Shown here in pieces: positions 23,008-30,740 of a DNA stretch of 39,469 nucleotides. Positions within the stretch are counted from its first letter, which is position 1; the number at the start of each line of letters is the position of its first letter. Location of the stretch: IMG/VR virus record IMGVR_UViG_3300000563_000007, positions 1 through 39,469 of that record; one strand, written 5' to 3'. The notes below the pieces were generated by a model. It was not told where the DNA came from and made no database searches. It was given only the letters and a program-made list of their open reading frames with translations. This DNA is from a virus. Position numbers and translations under genes: made by a program.

Positions 23008-23483
23008 ATCGGTTTATCCCTTTTAGTATATGTTAATAAATGGGCTTTTTCTTGTAAATAATAATTACGATAAGCAATTACTGCATCATCAGGATGTTGA
23101 CAATGGTAAGGCATTGCCTGAACAAAGGGTGTCAATGATCCTTTGGAGAATTTTAATAAAGGATCGTGAGCAAATATATTAGCCGCCCTTTTTATAATTT
23201 CACTGCTTTTATGTTTACCACCATAACGATATGTAAATTCTTCAGATAAATAATAACCTAAAAGTAATAACCACCAAAAATTATTTTCCGATTCGCCTGC
23301 CCATAAAGTACAAGGGTGATTTTTATGAGTAGGTCTATATAATTCCCTTTTAAAATTAGGCATTAATCTCCATATAACCGTACTCAATATTTGAGCTGTT
23401 TCCAATATCATCTTAACTACATGCTTATCACAATGATATTGTGCCGCTTTCATAGGATCCTTATCTAATACGAAAATGTTCAT
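22998..23483 (-). CDS. Conserved 'NIFVLDxDP..DKHVVKM' phage protein (161 aa)
   Basis: Starts MNIFVLDKDPMKAAQYHCDK and continues HVVKMILETAQILS, then PTHKNHPCTLWAGESENNFW, FTYRYGGKHKS, QAMPYHCQHPDDAVIAYRNY and KRDKPIWI. From memory this set of motifs defines a widely distributed, uncharacterised phage family. I use the ATG at 23481-23483; an upstream in-frame ATG (23591) would prepend a false hydrophobic segment translated across the terminator and promoter. Conserved Asp, His, Lys and Trp residues suggest an enzyme. Its place among nucleotide enzymes hints at a metabolic role. Confidence 0.7.
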   Translation of the reverse strand: MNIFVLDKDPMKAAQYHCDKHVVKMILETAQILSTVIWRLMPNFKRELYRPTHKNHPCTLWAGESENNFWWLLLLGYYLSEEFTYRYGGKHKSSEIIKRAANIFAHDPLLKFSKGSLTPFVQAMPYHCQHPDDAVIAYRNYYLQEKAHLLTYTKRDKPIWI

Positions 23484-23515
23484 AGTCAGGTATTTATATA
23501 TAATATATAATAGTG

Positions 23516-23546
23516 CAAATATAAAAAAAGGGATTGCTAGAAGCAA
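23516..23546 (-). promoter_or_regulatory. Bacteroidetes-type promoter embedded in a terminator
   Basis: Minus-strand TTG at 23544-23546, 20-base spacer, TATATTTG at 23516-23523. The TTG lies in the stem of the preceding terminator and the T-run is the spacer. It drives the 23483 gene, dCMP deaminase and polymerase. Confidence 0.7.
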
Positions 23547-23554
23547 CCCCTTTT
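23523..23554 (-). terminator. Intrinsic terminator after the TS-like gene
   Basis: On the minus strand AAAAGGGGTTGC pairs with GCAATCCCTTTT around TTCTA, one G-U wobble, then a T-run. The wobble pairs only in minus-strand RNA, consistent with this orientation. It lies about 35 bases past the stop of 23588-24322. Confidence 0.75.
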
Positions 23555-23587
23555 TAACCAAAGTTTCACCCCTGAACTCTTCGGTTA

Positions 23588-24322
23588 TCACATTGATAAT
23601 TTTGGTACCTCGGGTTCAAAACAATGTAAACTTCCTATCCACATTTTTAAATCTCCCATCTGAAGATAAGGCAGTTCATCCATTAATTCAAGTCTCAATG
23701 TTTGAGCCAATCGGATTGTCATATAAATATCGTTATGAAAATGCCTGAAAATATCACATGACCTGATAAAGTAGGTACAGTGCAAATGCATTTTTATTAT
23801 ATGAAAGTAATAACCAAGTGTGCAGGGTAACCTTCTAATGCCGGGACTTTGATCTTCTGGGTGCCATATAGAAAAATAGTGCTGCCTTCCATGTGGATCC
23901 TGTTTAAACTTATCAATAAAATTATCCCAATTCCCCGCTGGATATCTTATCGATAAATTTGAAGGAGGCCAAAACCTTTCCATATATGTATGAGAAAATA
24001 ATCCCTTATTATCCTCATTTCTAAATAGGTTATCATTATCGATATCTCTATAATATGGCCAATTTTTATATTGTTTACCCGGATTTAAAGGTTTACCACA
24101 TATTCTTTCCTGAAAATGATCTTCTGCCCAAGGTAAATCGGCATTGGTTTCAATAGTCAATTCCCTAATACCCAAAGGCATTTCCATATTAAGGAATACA
24201 TCGAAAGTCTCCCATAATTTAGCCGGTGGCTCTATACCCTGCCATTTTTTGGACGGTCTTACAAGCCCTTTTTGTTTTAAAAGGGATTTTGCTGATTTAA
24301 TACTTTCTGATATTAATACCAT
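23588..24322 (-). CDS. Thymidylate-synthase-fold protein, dCMP-hydroxymethylase-like
   Basis: Matches the TS fold from about residue 108: FSHTYMERFWP (TS: Y-x-x-x-WR), DPHGRQHYFSIWHPED at 142-157 (TS: DPDSRR--SAWN), RRLPCTLGYYFH with catalytic Cys167, FIRSCDIFRHFHND at 185-198 (TS: QRS-D--LG-PFN) and GDLKMWIGSLHCFEPE at 223-238 (TS: GD-HIY-NH-EP). Cys-to-Arg spacing (20) equals that of ThyA. Asp198 falls on ThyA Asn177, the residue selecting dUMP; Asp there is typical of dCMP hydroxymethylase. A divergent thymidylate synthase remains possible, and Asn197 is adjacent. It is followed by a terminator and preceded by dUTPase four bases away. Confidence 0.75.
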   Translation of the reverse strand: MVLISESIKSAKSLLKQKGLVRPSKKWQGIEPPAKLWETFDVFLNMEMPLGIRELTIETNADLPWAEDHFQERICGKPLNPGKQYKNWPYYRDIDNDNLFRNEDNKGLFSHTYMERFWPPSNLSIRYPAGNWDNFIDKFKQDPHGRQHYFSIWHPEDQSPGIRRLPCTLGYYFHIIKMHLHCTYFIRSCDIFRHFHNDIYMTIRLAQTLRLELMDELPYLQMGDLKMWIGSLHCFEPEVPKLSM

Positions 24323-24325
24323 AAT

Positions 24326-24841
24326 TTATTTTTTATTGGTTGAACCAAACCCTCCGGAACCTCTTGAAGAAACTTCATCATATAATGTTTCTAATGAATC
24401 CACTTCTTCCAACGGATCTTGATTAATCTTAAATCGGACGAATTGAATGATCTTATCTCCGGACATAATATGTACAGGAGTTGTAGAGGTATTAACCAGG
24501 CTAATATGGACCTCACCTTGATAATGTTCATCTACTACCTGAGCCATCACATCCAACCCTAACTTAGTAGCAACTCCACTTTTATTCATAGCGATAAGGG
24601 CTATGCCGGGTTTTAATTTTACATGTATCCCTGAGGGTATAAGAATCCTATTATGTGGGGGAATTATTATTTTTATACCTTCTACCTTATCCCCACTTAG
24701 GAATATTCTATGATGGTCATTAATATTCCAAAAATCATTAAAAAACAAGTAATCCAACTCTGGAACAAAGAAATCTATTCCGGCATCCCCAGCATGAGCA
24801 ACATCAGGATCTTTAACTTTTCTAACTTTAGTAAATTTCAT
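24326..24841 (-). CDS. dut: dUTPase (deoxyuridine triphosphate nucleotidohydrolase)
   Basis: All five trimeric-dUTPase motifs are visible: AGDAGID at 17-23, NKSG at 86-89 (usually PRSG), GLDVMAQVVDEHYQGEV at 95-111, GDKIIQFV at 128-135 and the glycine-rich tail RGSGGFGST at 160-168. An insert of about 30 residues after motif 1 lengthens the usual form. It hydrolyses dUTP to dUMP and pyrophosphate, keeping uracil out of DNA and supplying dUMP. It sits between the two TS-fold genes. Confidence 0.95.
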   Translation of the reverse strand: MKFTKVRKVKDPDVAHAGDAGIDFFVPELDYLFFNDFWNINDHHRIFLSGDKVEGIKIIIPPHNRILIPSGIHVKLKPGIALIAMNKSGVATKLGLDVMAQVVDEHYQGEVHISLVNTSTTPVHIMSGDKIIQFVRFKINQDPLEEVDSLETLYDEVSSRGSGGFGSTNKK

Positions 24842-24848
24842 AATATTT

Positions 24849-25652
24849 TTATTTAGTTATTAATAAGTTTTTAGCCAATAGAGGGGGTGTTTTGGATATA
24901 CATTCACCATTTATTTTCTGTAATTGTTTGATAGACCTTAAGTGAACTTTATAGTTAATCGTGGCGGGATCTACCGTTTTAAAGTGATTTAGGATTTGTT
25001 TAGTTTTTGTTTGAAAAGGTTTGAGTCCGCCGTTTTTCTTTTCTAATTTCCTGAAAACCTTGTCCATAGGAAAATAATTATCCATCATCACCAGCCCTTC
25101 TGAAGTAGTATAAGCATTAGGAAGAAATACCTCAACTGCAATATGCCTATCATTACCATAAACATATTCCGCCATTCTTTGTATTAATAGGAAATCAAAT
25201 ATCAGACGTTTGGTAATCTCAGAGGACCTCAGAGTAAATTGCACTATGGGATCCAATTGTTTGGGCCTTCTTATAAAAATCAGAGAAATCAAACAACCAT
25301 GTCCTGTAACATGTGCATTATCAAATATAAAGGAAACGGTATATTCATTTTGGTTCTTAGCTTCTCTTGATAATACTTCAGATTTAACCAGATCGAGATA
25401 ATTTAGGTCTACGTAATTAGCAATTAACTTAGACCATTTTTGAATTTTATATCCGAACATTAATCCAAAATTAAATTCTGGGCTTACATAAGCCTTACGT
25501 ATTTTAAGAAATAGGTTATGACTGGCTATTTTTGAACCATATCTAACTCCGTTTCTGTTTACTATCTCTTCTTCCTTTACTAAAAAATATCGGTTTAATT
25601 TTGCCCAAGCCTCTTCTGTTGTTGCAAACTCAAATGTCTTTACTAGTTTCAT
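24849..25652 (-). CDS. Second, divergent thymidylate-synthase-fold protein
   Basis: Not obvious at first sight, but residues 116-185 line up with the TS core: TGHGCLISLIFIRRP with candidate catalytic Cys120 (TS: LPPCH), then LRSSEITKRLIFDFLLIQRM at 141-160 (TS: QRS-D--LG-PFN-ASYALL) and VEVFLPNAYTTSE (TS: HIY-NH). The Cys-to-Arg distance is 22 versus 20 in ThyA; Arg142, Ser143 and Glu145 replace Arg166, Ser167 and Asp169, and Asp153 falls exactly where ThyA has Asn177. The N-terminal 100 residues are not recognisable. It may be an inactive partner, a cytosine-specific enzyme or a nucleotide-binding protein. Confidence 0.5.
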   Translation of the reverse strand: MKLVKTFEFATTEEAWAKLNRYFLVKEEEIVNRNGVRYGSKIASHNLFLKIRKAYVSPEFNFGLMFGYKIQKWSKLIANYVDLNYLDLVKSEVLSREAKNQNEYTVSFIFDNAHVTGHGCLISLIFIRRPKQLDPIVQFTLRSSEITKRLIFDFLLIQRMAEYVYGNDRHIAVEVFLPNAYTTSEGLVMMDNYFPMDKVFRKLEKKNGGLKPFQTKTKQILNHFKTVDPATINYKVHLRSIKQLQKINGECISKTPPLLAKNLLITK

Positions 25653-26026
25653 AGATTTTTAATTACAGTTTTAGCCTTCACCTTTGAAATATCAAACTTC
25701 TTTATTGCTAATCTAATAACTCTGGGCTTGGAGTATTTAACTAATTTTTTGGACATGAATTGTCGGATCTTTTCCAAATCTGGTGTATCATTCAAATCTT
25801 TAAACTCAGTTTTCTTTTCTTCAAGTAACCTTGTCTTCTTTAGGTTTTCGGCTGTTACTATTTGACAGAATTCAAAATCCCCGCAAATCTGACACTCCTT
25901 TGCTTTGGGGTCATTGTATTTTCCAAAACATGGATCCTCTTCTCCGCCAAATTTGGTAATATCAAAAGGTTCTACTATTGGACCTTGTTGCTCTGCAATA
26001 ATCGATCTTGATCTTCTCTTTGCCAT
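25649..26026 (-). CDS. Conserved four-cysteine zinc-type phage protein (125 aa)
   Basis: Residues 31-56 (EEDPCFGKYNDPKAKECQIC followed by GDFEFC) provide Cys at four positions in the pattern C-x11-C-x2-C-x5-C, a probable zinc knuckle. From memory DPCFGK-YD...ECK-CGD-E-C is a conserved phage signature. The N-terminus is basic (MAKRRSRS), and the C-terminal 40 residues form a Lys-rich helical domain. It is ATGA-coupled to 24849-25652. A DNA-binding accessory role is plausible; function unknown. Confidence 0.65.
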   Translation of the reverse strand: MAKRRSRSIIAEQQGPIVEPFDITKFGGEEDPCFGKYNDPKAKECQICGDFEFCQIVTAENLKKTRLLEEKKTEFKDLNDTPDLEKIRQFMSKKLVKYSKPRVIRLAIKKFDISKVKAKTVIKNL

Positions 26027-26033
26027 AGTTTTA

Positions 26034-26050
26034 TTTATAAATAGTTTCCG
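26034..26050 (-). promoter_or_regulatory. Candidate motif CGGAAACTATTTATAAA
   Basis: In the short gap between the UvsW-like stop and the start at 26026, the minus strand carries CGGAAACTATTTATAAA, matching the motif before 20407 and 30585. Possible second promoter class or translation leader. Confidence 0.35.
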
Positions 26051-26051
26051 A

Positions 26052-27467
26052 TTAGTACAATCTAATAACCTTAAAACCTTCTTTACGATAAAAAGAGATT
26101 CTATGTTTTGAATGACGGCTTAGATATTTACCATCATCGAAAAAATCTTCGATAATGGTTTTCTTTTTACTTTCATGTTTCCTTTCCCCTCTACCCATAA
26201 TCTGAGATACATTTTCATGTGAGTCCCCCCCTGCCGCATTTATTATTACCTTAATTAAAGGTAAGTTCTGACCTCTTTTAACAATCATTGAGGAAATAAG
26301 TATATCTATCTTACCTAAGCGAAAATCATTAAATATATCTTTCCTATCTTTAATTTTATGGTGGGCATATCTAACCGAGAAATCTGCTGAAAATTCTTCA
26401 TTCACTTTATGGAATAACCTTTCTACATGTTCATGATATTGACATACCACCAATATAGGTATCCTACCTCTTGATATATTGAAATGCAATCTTTCTATAA
26501 CCTTATTTTCTCTGTAAATATTATTAGAGATTATATTAGAATATTCCTGACGATAATCACCGGGCACTGCTTCTCCTTTACCACCTGGTAACATTTTAAT
26601 TACCAAGTTAGATGAATGTCCTTTTTTGATTAGTTCTTTTTTAGATATTTTGAAAAGCTCATCTCCAAAGAATGAACGGATATTATTATTTTTTAATTGG
26701 TGTTTTTTAAGGCTACTCAGATATACAGTACCTGACATACCCACTCTTACCGAGGTATGATACATCTTAGTGATAATATTACGATATGTTTTATTATCCG
26801 CTAAATCACACTCATCAATAATACAGACATCATATTCCAAAAGTTTATTTCTATATCGCCTAATATCTCGGGATAATGTCTGAACCATTGCAATAGTAAA
26901 ATCTCCCCACTTCTGGTATTTCTGTCCTTTTATAAATCCAATATCGGTATCGGGCAGTAATTCTGGAAATTCTCTTAACCCTTGGTTAAAAAGGTCAGTG
27001 GAATTAAGTAATACTATAGTCTTTATACCCTTATAACTTTTATGTATTGCACTAGCAATAAGAGTTTTACCTGCATTAGTAGCCGCATTAATTACTCCGA
27101 TAGGAAAGGGTGTACCATCTATAGTGTTATGAACAATTTTGTTCGTGGCTAGTGACTGGTAAGGTCTTAACTTAAATTCCCCCAGTTTTTTTGGTATCCC
27201 TTTAAATTCAGGTAAAATCCTTTGGTCATTTATTTTGTACTTTATATTAAATTCATTACACTGCCTTATGAGCTTCGGTATTAAACCTACCCTTATAGTT
27301 CCATTTTCACTTATATCATTAACAAAACCATCCCAACCTCTAGGCATATGTTGCCTTAAAAACCAAGCATTGGGATGTCGGAATCTAAGTTCATTCCTTA
27401 ACTTATTAAGTTCCTTTAAATCACCTTTTAACTTACAATAAGTATTTGTCAGATTAATCGTTATCAT
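26052..27467 (-). CDS. UvsW-like SF2 DNA helicase
   Basis: Superfamily 2 helicase. LRPYQSLATNK (Q-motif-like) at 100-110, Walker A AATNAGKT at 128-135, Walker B box DECD at 218-221, motif III SGT in VRVGMSGTVY and motif VI QIMGRGERK near the C-terminal end. Length (471 aa) and an N-terminal domain preceding the motor (about 90 residues) resemble T4 UvsW (503 aa), which unwinds branched DNA and R-loops, helping the switch to recombination-dependent replication. It overlaps the hypothetical gene at 27454-28281 by 14 bases. Confidence 0.88.
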   Translation of the reverse strand: MITINLTNTYCKLKGDLKELNKLRNELRFRHPNAWFLRQHMPRGWDGFVNDISENGTIRVGLIPKLIRQCNEFNIKYKINDQRILPEFKGIPKKLGEFKLRPYQSLATNKIVHNTIDGTPFPIGVINAATNAGKTLIASAIHKSYKGIKTIVLLNSTDLFNQGLREFPELLPDTDIGFIKGQKYQKWGDFTIAMVQTLSRDIRRYRNKLLEYDVCIIDECDLADNKTYRNIITKMYHTSVRVGMSGTVYLSSLKKHQLKNNNIRSFFGDELFKISKKELIKKGHSSNLVIKMLPGGKGEAVPGDYRQEYSNIISNNIYRENKVIERLHFNISRGRIPILVVCQYHEHVERLFHKVNEEFSADFSVRYAHHKIKDRKDIFNDFRLGKIDILISSMIVKRGQNLPLIKVIINAAGGDSHENVSQIMGRGERKHESKKKTIIEDFFDDGKYLSRHSKHRISFYRKEGFKVIRLY

Positions 27468-28281
27468 TTCCCAATTTTTTTATGGCTTTCCAGTCAATCT
27501 TTGATTTTTTCTGTTTTAGGTTTATTCCCTTTTCATATAGGTATTTGTTTAAATTTTGTATTGCTTTATCATTAACTAATTGGGCTGGATCAGGATAGCC
27601 AGACCTCCACTCTAGTGCATAGAATTGTGCTTTAATATATTCTATTCCACTTATACCAATTTGTTCTGCTTGCTGCCTTGCTCGATAAAAATAAACATAC
27701 TTCTCCGGTCTCTCATAATTAACTCTTAAACCTGTCTTAGATAATATCTGATTCTGATAAAAAGTGTATAATTCTTTAGTCTTATTCGGATGGTCATCTT
27801 TATCCAATTCATTCATATAACCATAAATATCGATAATAGAGCTGGCCATATTTAAAAACTTAACCAGCATAAATTTATTCATCCTTTCAATACCGATATT
27901 AATAAAATGAATATATCCCTGTTTCTTTTCTAAATTATAAGCTTCACAAAACTCATTGGCTAATGACGTTATATCTTTAACTAAATTCCAATCTCTGGAG
28001 CCTGTTTTAATTTGCCTTAAACCCCTATGTTTTAAGGATCTCCTTTTATGTAATAGAATTAATGAAAATAATTCAGCATCGGCAATAGTTGAAACCGTTG
28101 CCTTTTTAACTTTTTTCTCTAATCTATCACTACTAACCGTAATACCTCTATGAACTGGAGTAAGTTTCCTAGCCTTTTTCATAATTTTATCCACAATCCC
28201 TTTACTATCTTCTACATCTAAAACCTTATTAAGGATTTTAATTAATTGGGATTTAGTTATATGTAAGGATGGATCTCTCAT
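27454..28281 (-). CDS. Hypothetical basic helical protein (275 aa)
   Basis: Basic and mostly helical, beginning MRDPSLHITKSQLIKILNKV and ending in a Lys-rich stretch (KQKKSKIDWKAIKKLGNDND). No Walker or nuclease motif is seen. It lies between primase (overlap 29 bases) and UvsW-like helicase (overlap 14 bases), so it is likely a replication accessory factor; a helicase loader or primosome component is one idea, but nothing in the sequence shows it. Confidence 0.6.
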   Translation of the reverse strand: MRDPSLHITKSQLIKILNKVLDVEDSKGIVDKIMKKARKLTPVHRGITVSSDRLEKKVKKATVSTIADAELFSLILLHKRRSLKHRGLRQIKTGSRDWNLVKDITSLANEFCEAYNLEKKQGYIHFINIGIERMNKFMLVKFLNMASSIIDIYGYMNELDKDDHPNKTKELYTFYQNQILSKTGLRVNYERPEKYVYFYRARQQAEQIGISGIEYIKAQFYALEWRSGYPDPAQLVNDKAIQNLNKYLYEKGINLKQKKSKIDWKAIKKLGNDND

Positions 28282-29218
28282 AATCGTGTTTCAATTTAAG
28301 ACATTCATTATACGTTAAATAACGGTTCTTAAATATCTTTTTCAAAGTCTGTTTCTTACCTAAATCATTTACATCTCTATCATCTTCAAAATAAATAGGT
28401 TTTACCCATTTATAAGGAGCAAGTTTTAAGCAAAGATATATACTATGAATCCAAGCATCATGATCCAATAACACTGTGAAATGGGTAGCCTCTGATTTTA
28501 TTAATTGAGTTAATTGATAAGAGGATAAGGTTTTTCCATTTATAGCAATAGCATTATCCCCTAAAGTTTCAGCATTCATTATAGATTCCACTATCCTAAT
28601 CTTATCATACATAAACAATGCCTCATGGTTATATATCACTAAATTCTTTCCTCGATCAGTTTCATCTAAAGATATATTAAAAAATTTAGGTCCGTTACCT
28701 ATAAATCTTCTCGAAGTAAAATAAACAAGTTCACCTTTAAAATATACAGGGATTATAATATATCCCTTATATTTACCCTTAACACAATAACCCCAACCTT
28801 TAAGCGACATTTCATCAGGATCAAATCCCCTGGATTTAATATAATTTCTAGCAGATTTTCCCATTTGACTTTTACCTGTATTTAATAACCTAAAGCCTTC
28901 AGGTAATTTTAAAGGCGGTTTATTTTCTATTTCTCTAACTACCGACTTTTCATAATAATCTAATCCCTGATAATTACCGAGAAATTTAAACGTATCAGCC
29001 TTAGAAGTAAATTCCTCTAAATCCATTACTAAATAAAAAGGTCTCAATTTCCCGCCGCATACAAAACAATTACTACGGTTAATAGCCAGATTTATTCCAA
29101 ATTTATCGTTTTTACCACAATAAGGGCAATCTCCTTTCATCCAATTCCTACGGTAATCTCTCATACCAATGGAACGAAAATAATTATATAAATAAGTTTT
29201 AAGCTTATTATTAATCAT
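28253..29218 (-). CDS. DnaG-type primase
   Basis: N-terminal zinc ribbon with Cys31, Cys34, Cys51 and Cys54 (DCPYCGKND and SNCFVCGGK), followed by a TOPRIM domain: Glu211 in IVESIMNAETL and DxD at Asp252/Asp254 in LLDHDAWIH. At 321 aa it is smaller than bacterial DnaG and lacks a helicase-binding C-terminal domain, like T4 gp61 and other phage primases. It makes RNA primers for lagging-strand synthesis. It is ATGA-coupled to the helicase gene. Confidence 0.9.
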   Translation of the reverse strand: MINNKLKTYLYNYFRSIGMRDYRRNWMKGDCPYCGKNDKFGINLAINRSNCFVCGGKLRPFYLVMDLEEFTSKADTFKFLGNYQGLDYYEKSVVREIENKPPLKLPEGFRLLNTGKSQMGKSARNYIKSRGFDPDEMSLKGWGYCVKGKYKGYIIIPVYFKGELVYFTSRRFIGNGPKFFNISLDETDRGKNLVIYNHEALFMYDKIRIVESIMNAETLGDNAIAINGKTLSSYQLTQLIKSEATHFTVLLDHDAWIHSIYLCLKLAPYKWVKPIYFEDDRDVNDLGKKQTLKKIFKNRYLTYNECLKLKHDYERSILTYN

Positions 29219-30585
29219 ATATCAGATGAATCAGTTTGTTGTTTCTTTTGCATACGGTCATATTCACTTCTTTGTTCTAAAGTAAATTCAATCATTCTTT
29301 GTGTTTTTGCATCAATTTCAAATAAGGCTCGAGCATCCTGTTCACCATCCCTTTGAGCAACCAATTCCATTCTTAATACATCCTCATCCTTCTCCTCATC
29401 AGTTCTATTTAACCCCCAGACAGCTTGAGCATGTCTTATTATATCAATACATTTAGCGATATCCCTATCTTTATATTTTGTGGCTTCATGTTTAAATGCT
29501 TCCCGAGTAACATGGTGGGCACTCCAGATATGTTCAATATCATATTCTATAGCCAAGTTGCTTGCATCAAGATATACATCAGAAATCCTTTTAGTATCCT
29601 CAGTTGCACCTGATAAGGAATTCATTAATGCCAAATAATCAAATATAACTACATCAAATCGTATACCAAATTCCCTATATACCAAATCTATTTCCCTTGC
29701 AACATCTGCCATTGTGATACTACTTGGAAATCTTTTTATATATAATTCGGTACCTAACCTTTTATATTTCCTTATTATCTTTTGTACATCCGTATCATAT
29801 TCACCCGATAATATCTGTTTCTTATCCTTATTGGCTAGAGCCTGTTCCATACGGGTAAACAGTTCATCTGCCCCATTCTCCAAATCCACATAAAATATTT
29901 TCTTTTTCTTTTTCAGATATCCTCTAGCTATATTAATCATTGCCGCAGTTTTAAACTGTTTAGGTTTATCTAATATCACTACTACACTACCTTTAGAATA
30001 CCCATTAGCATTTGTTGATCGGTTTATCTGTTTAAAAGGAGTCGGAATTATATTAGGGTTATCTTGTCTACGAAACTGTCGAATCTTTATATCCTTAACT
30101 AAAAAAGACCCGGCATCCCTTTTATGAGCATCTTTAATAGCAATTATCCGCTGTGCCTTTTTAGAAAACTCCCCATAGGCTTGGAAATTACTTAAATCAA
30201 ATCCCTCAATTAAATCTCTTAACTTAACATAGCTTACAAATTCTCGGCATTTGTTAAGAACTTCATCACCATCTTTAACATAACCCTTATACATCTGGTT
30301 AATAATACCAAGTATATCCTCTCTATCCTTTTTTGGAATCTCTTGATAAAACTTTTCAGATTTAATAACTTCCTTTACATATTCTTTAAATATACTAAGG
30401 TTATGAGGAACTTTCTTTTTGGATTTATAATATTTTTTCAGAGCAAAAGCGATGAGACTATGTTCAACTAAAGTGAAGTTAGATTCATCATATAATTCTA
30501 GTGCCTTATACCCTTGTTTATCGGTAACTGTAAACTTTAACAGATCAAACTGGTATTCGGTGGAGAACTCGAATTGTTTTTCCAT
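29215..30585 (-). CDS. DnaB-like replicative helicase with deviant Walker A
   Basis: RecA-fold motor resembling DnaB/T4 gp41. GYSKGSVVVILDKPKQFKTA precedes a helix; Walker A position reads DKPKQFKT (206-213), keeping Lys212-Thr213 but replacing the Gly residues of GxPxxGKT. FYVDLENG at 231-238 matches the H1a Glu; Walker B is FDVVIFDY at 310-317; IWSAHHVTREAF at 353-364 is the H3-like segment (Q/R region). The N-terminal about 150 residues form a helical domain as in DnaB. It sits directly upstream of the primase gene. Confidence 0.85.
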   Translation of the reverse strand: MEKQFEFSTEYQFDLLKFTVTDKQGYKALELYDESNFTLVEHSLIAFALKKYYKSKKKVPHNLSIFKEYVKEVIKSEKFYQEIPKKDREDILGIINQMYKGYVKDGDEVLNKCREFVSYVKLRDLIEGFDLSNFQAYGEFSKKAQRIIAIKDAHKRDAGSFLVKDIKIRQFRRQDNPNIIPTPFKQINRSTNANGYSKGSVVVILDKPKQFKTAAMINIARGYLKKKKKIFYVDLENGADELFTRMEQALANKDKKQILSGEYDTDVQKIIRKYKRLGTELYIKRFPSSITMADVAREIDLVYREFGIRFDVVIFDYLALMNSLSGATEDTKRISDVYLDASNLAIEYDIEHIWSAHHVTREAFKHEATKYKDRDIAKCIDIIRHAQAVWGLNRTDEEKDEDVLRMELVAQRDGEQDARALFEIDAKTQRMIEFTLEQRSEYDRMQKKQQTDSSDI

Positions 30586-30607
30586 AGATTAATTGCAATA
30601 AGGTAAT

Positions 30608-30622
30608 ATTAAATAGTATCCG
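30608..30622 (-). promoter_or_regulatory. Candidate motif CGGATACTATTTAAT upstream of helicase gene
   Basis: The minus strand carries CGGATACTATTTAAT 23 bases before the helicase start. A TTG lies 19 bases upstream of TACTATTT. Near-copies lie before 20407 and 26026. No TAnnTTTG promoter is present on this strand in the divergent region, so this may be the helicase operon promoter. Confidence 0.4.
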
Positions 30623-30669
30623 TAAGTTCCTGGATAACAATACTTAACACATAAGGTTAAAAATATTTT

Positions 30670-30698
30670 TTTGCAGTTAAAAAAATTATTTATATTTG
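30670..30698 (+). promoter_or_regulatory. Bacteroidetes-type promoter for the sigma-like gene
   Basis: Plus-strand TTTG at 30670-30673, 17-base A/T spacer, TATATTTG at 30691-30698. It is about 40 bases upstream of the ATG at 30741. The only plus-strand promoter of this class I see. Confidence 0.7.
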
Positions 30699-30740
30699 CA
30701 ATATAAATTTAATAGTAATCCCCCCCTAAACCCCTGAACT

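Noticed and set aside
23484-23591. Longer N-terminus with a transmembrane helix for the 22998-23483 protein
   Set aside because: It would be translated across the terminator and promoter at 23516-23554; the family's own start (MNIFVLD) is at 23483.
20421-26050. TATAAATA sequences that look like T4 late promoters
   Set aside because: They read TATAAATA on the plus strand, while every gene there is on the minus strand, so they point the wrong way.
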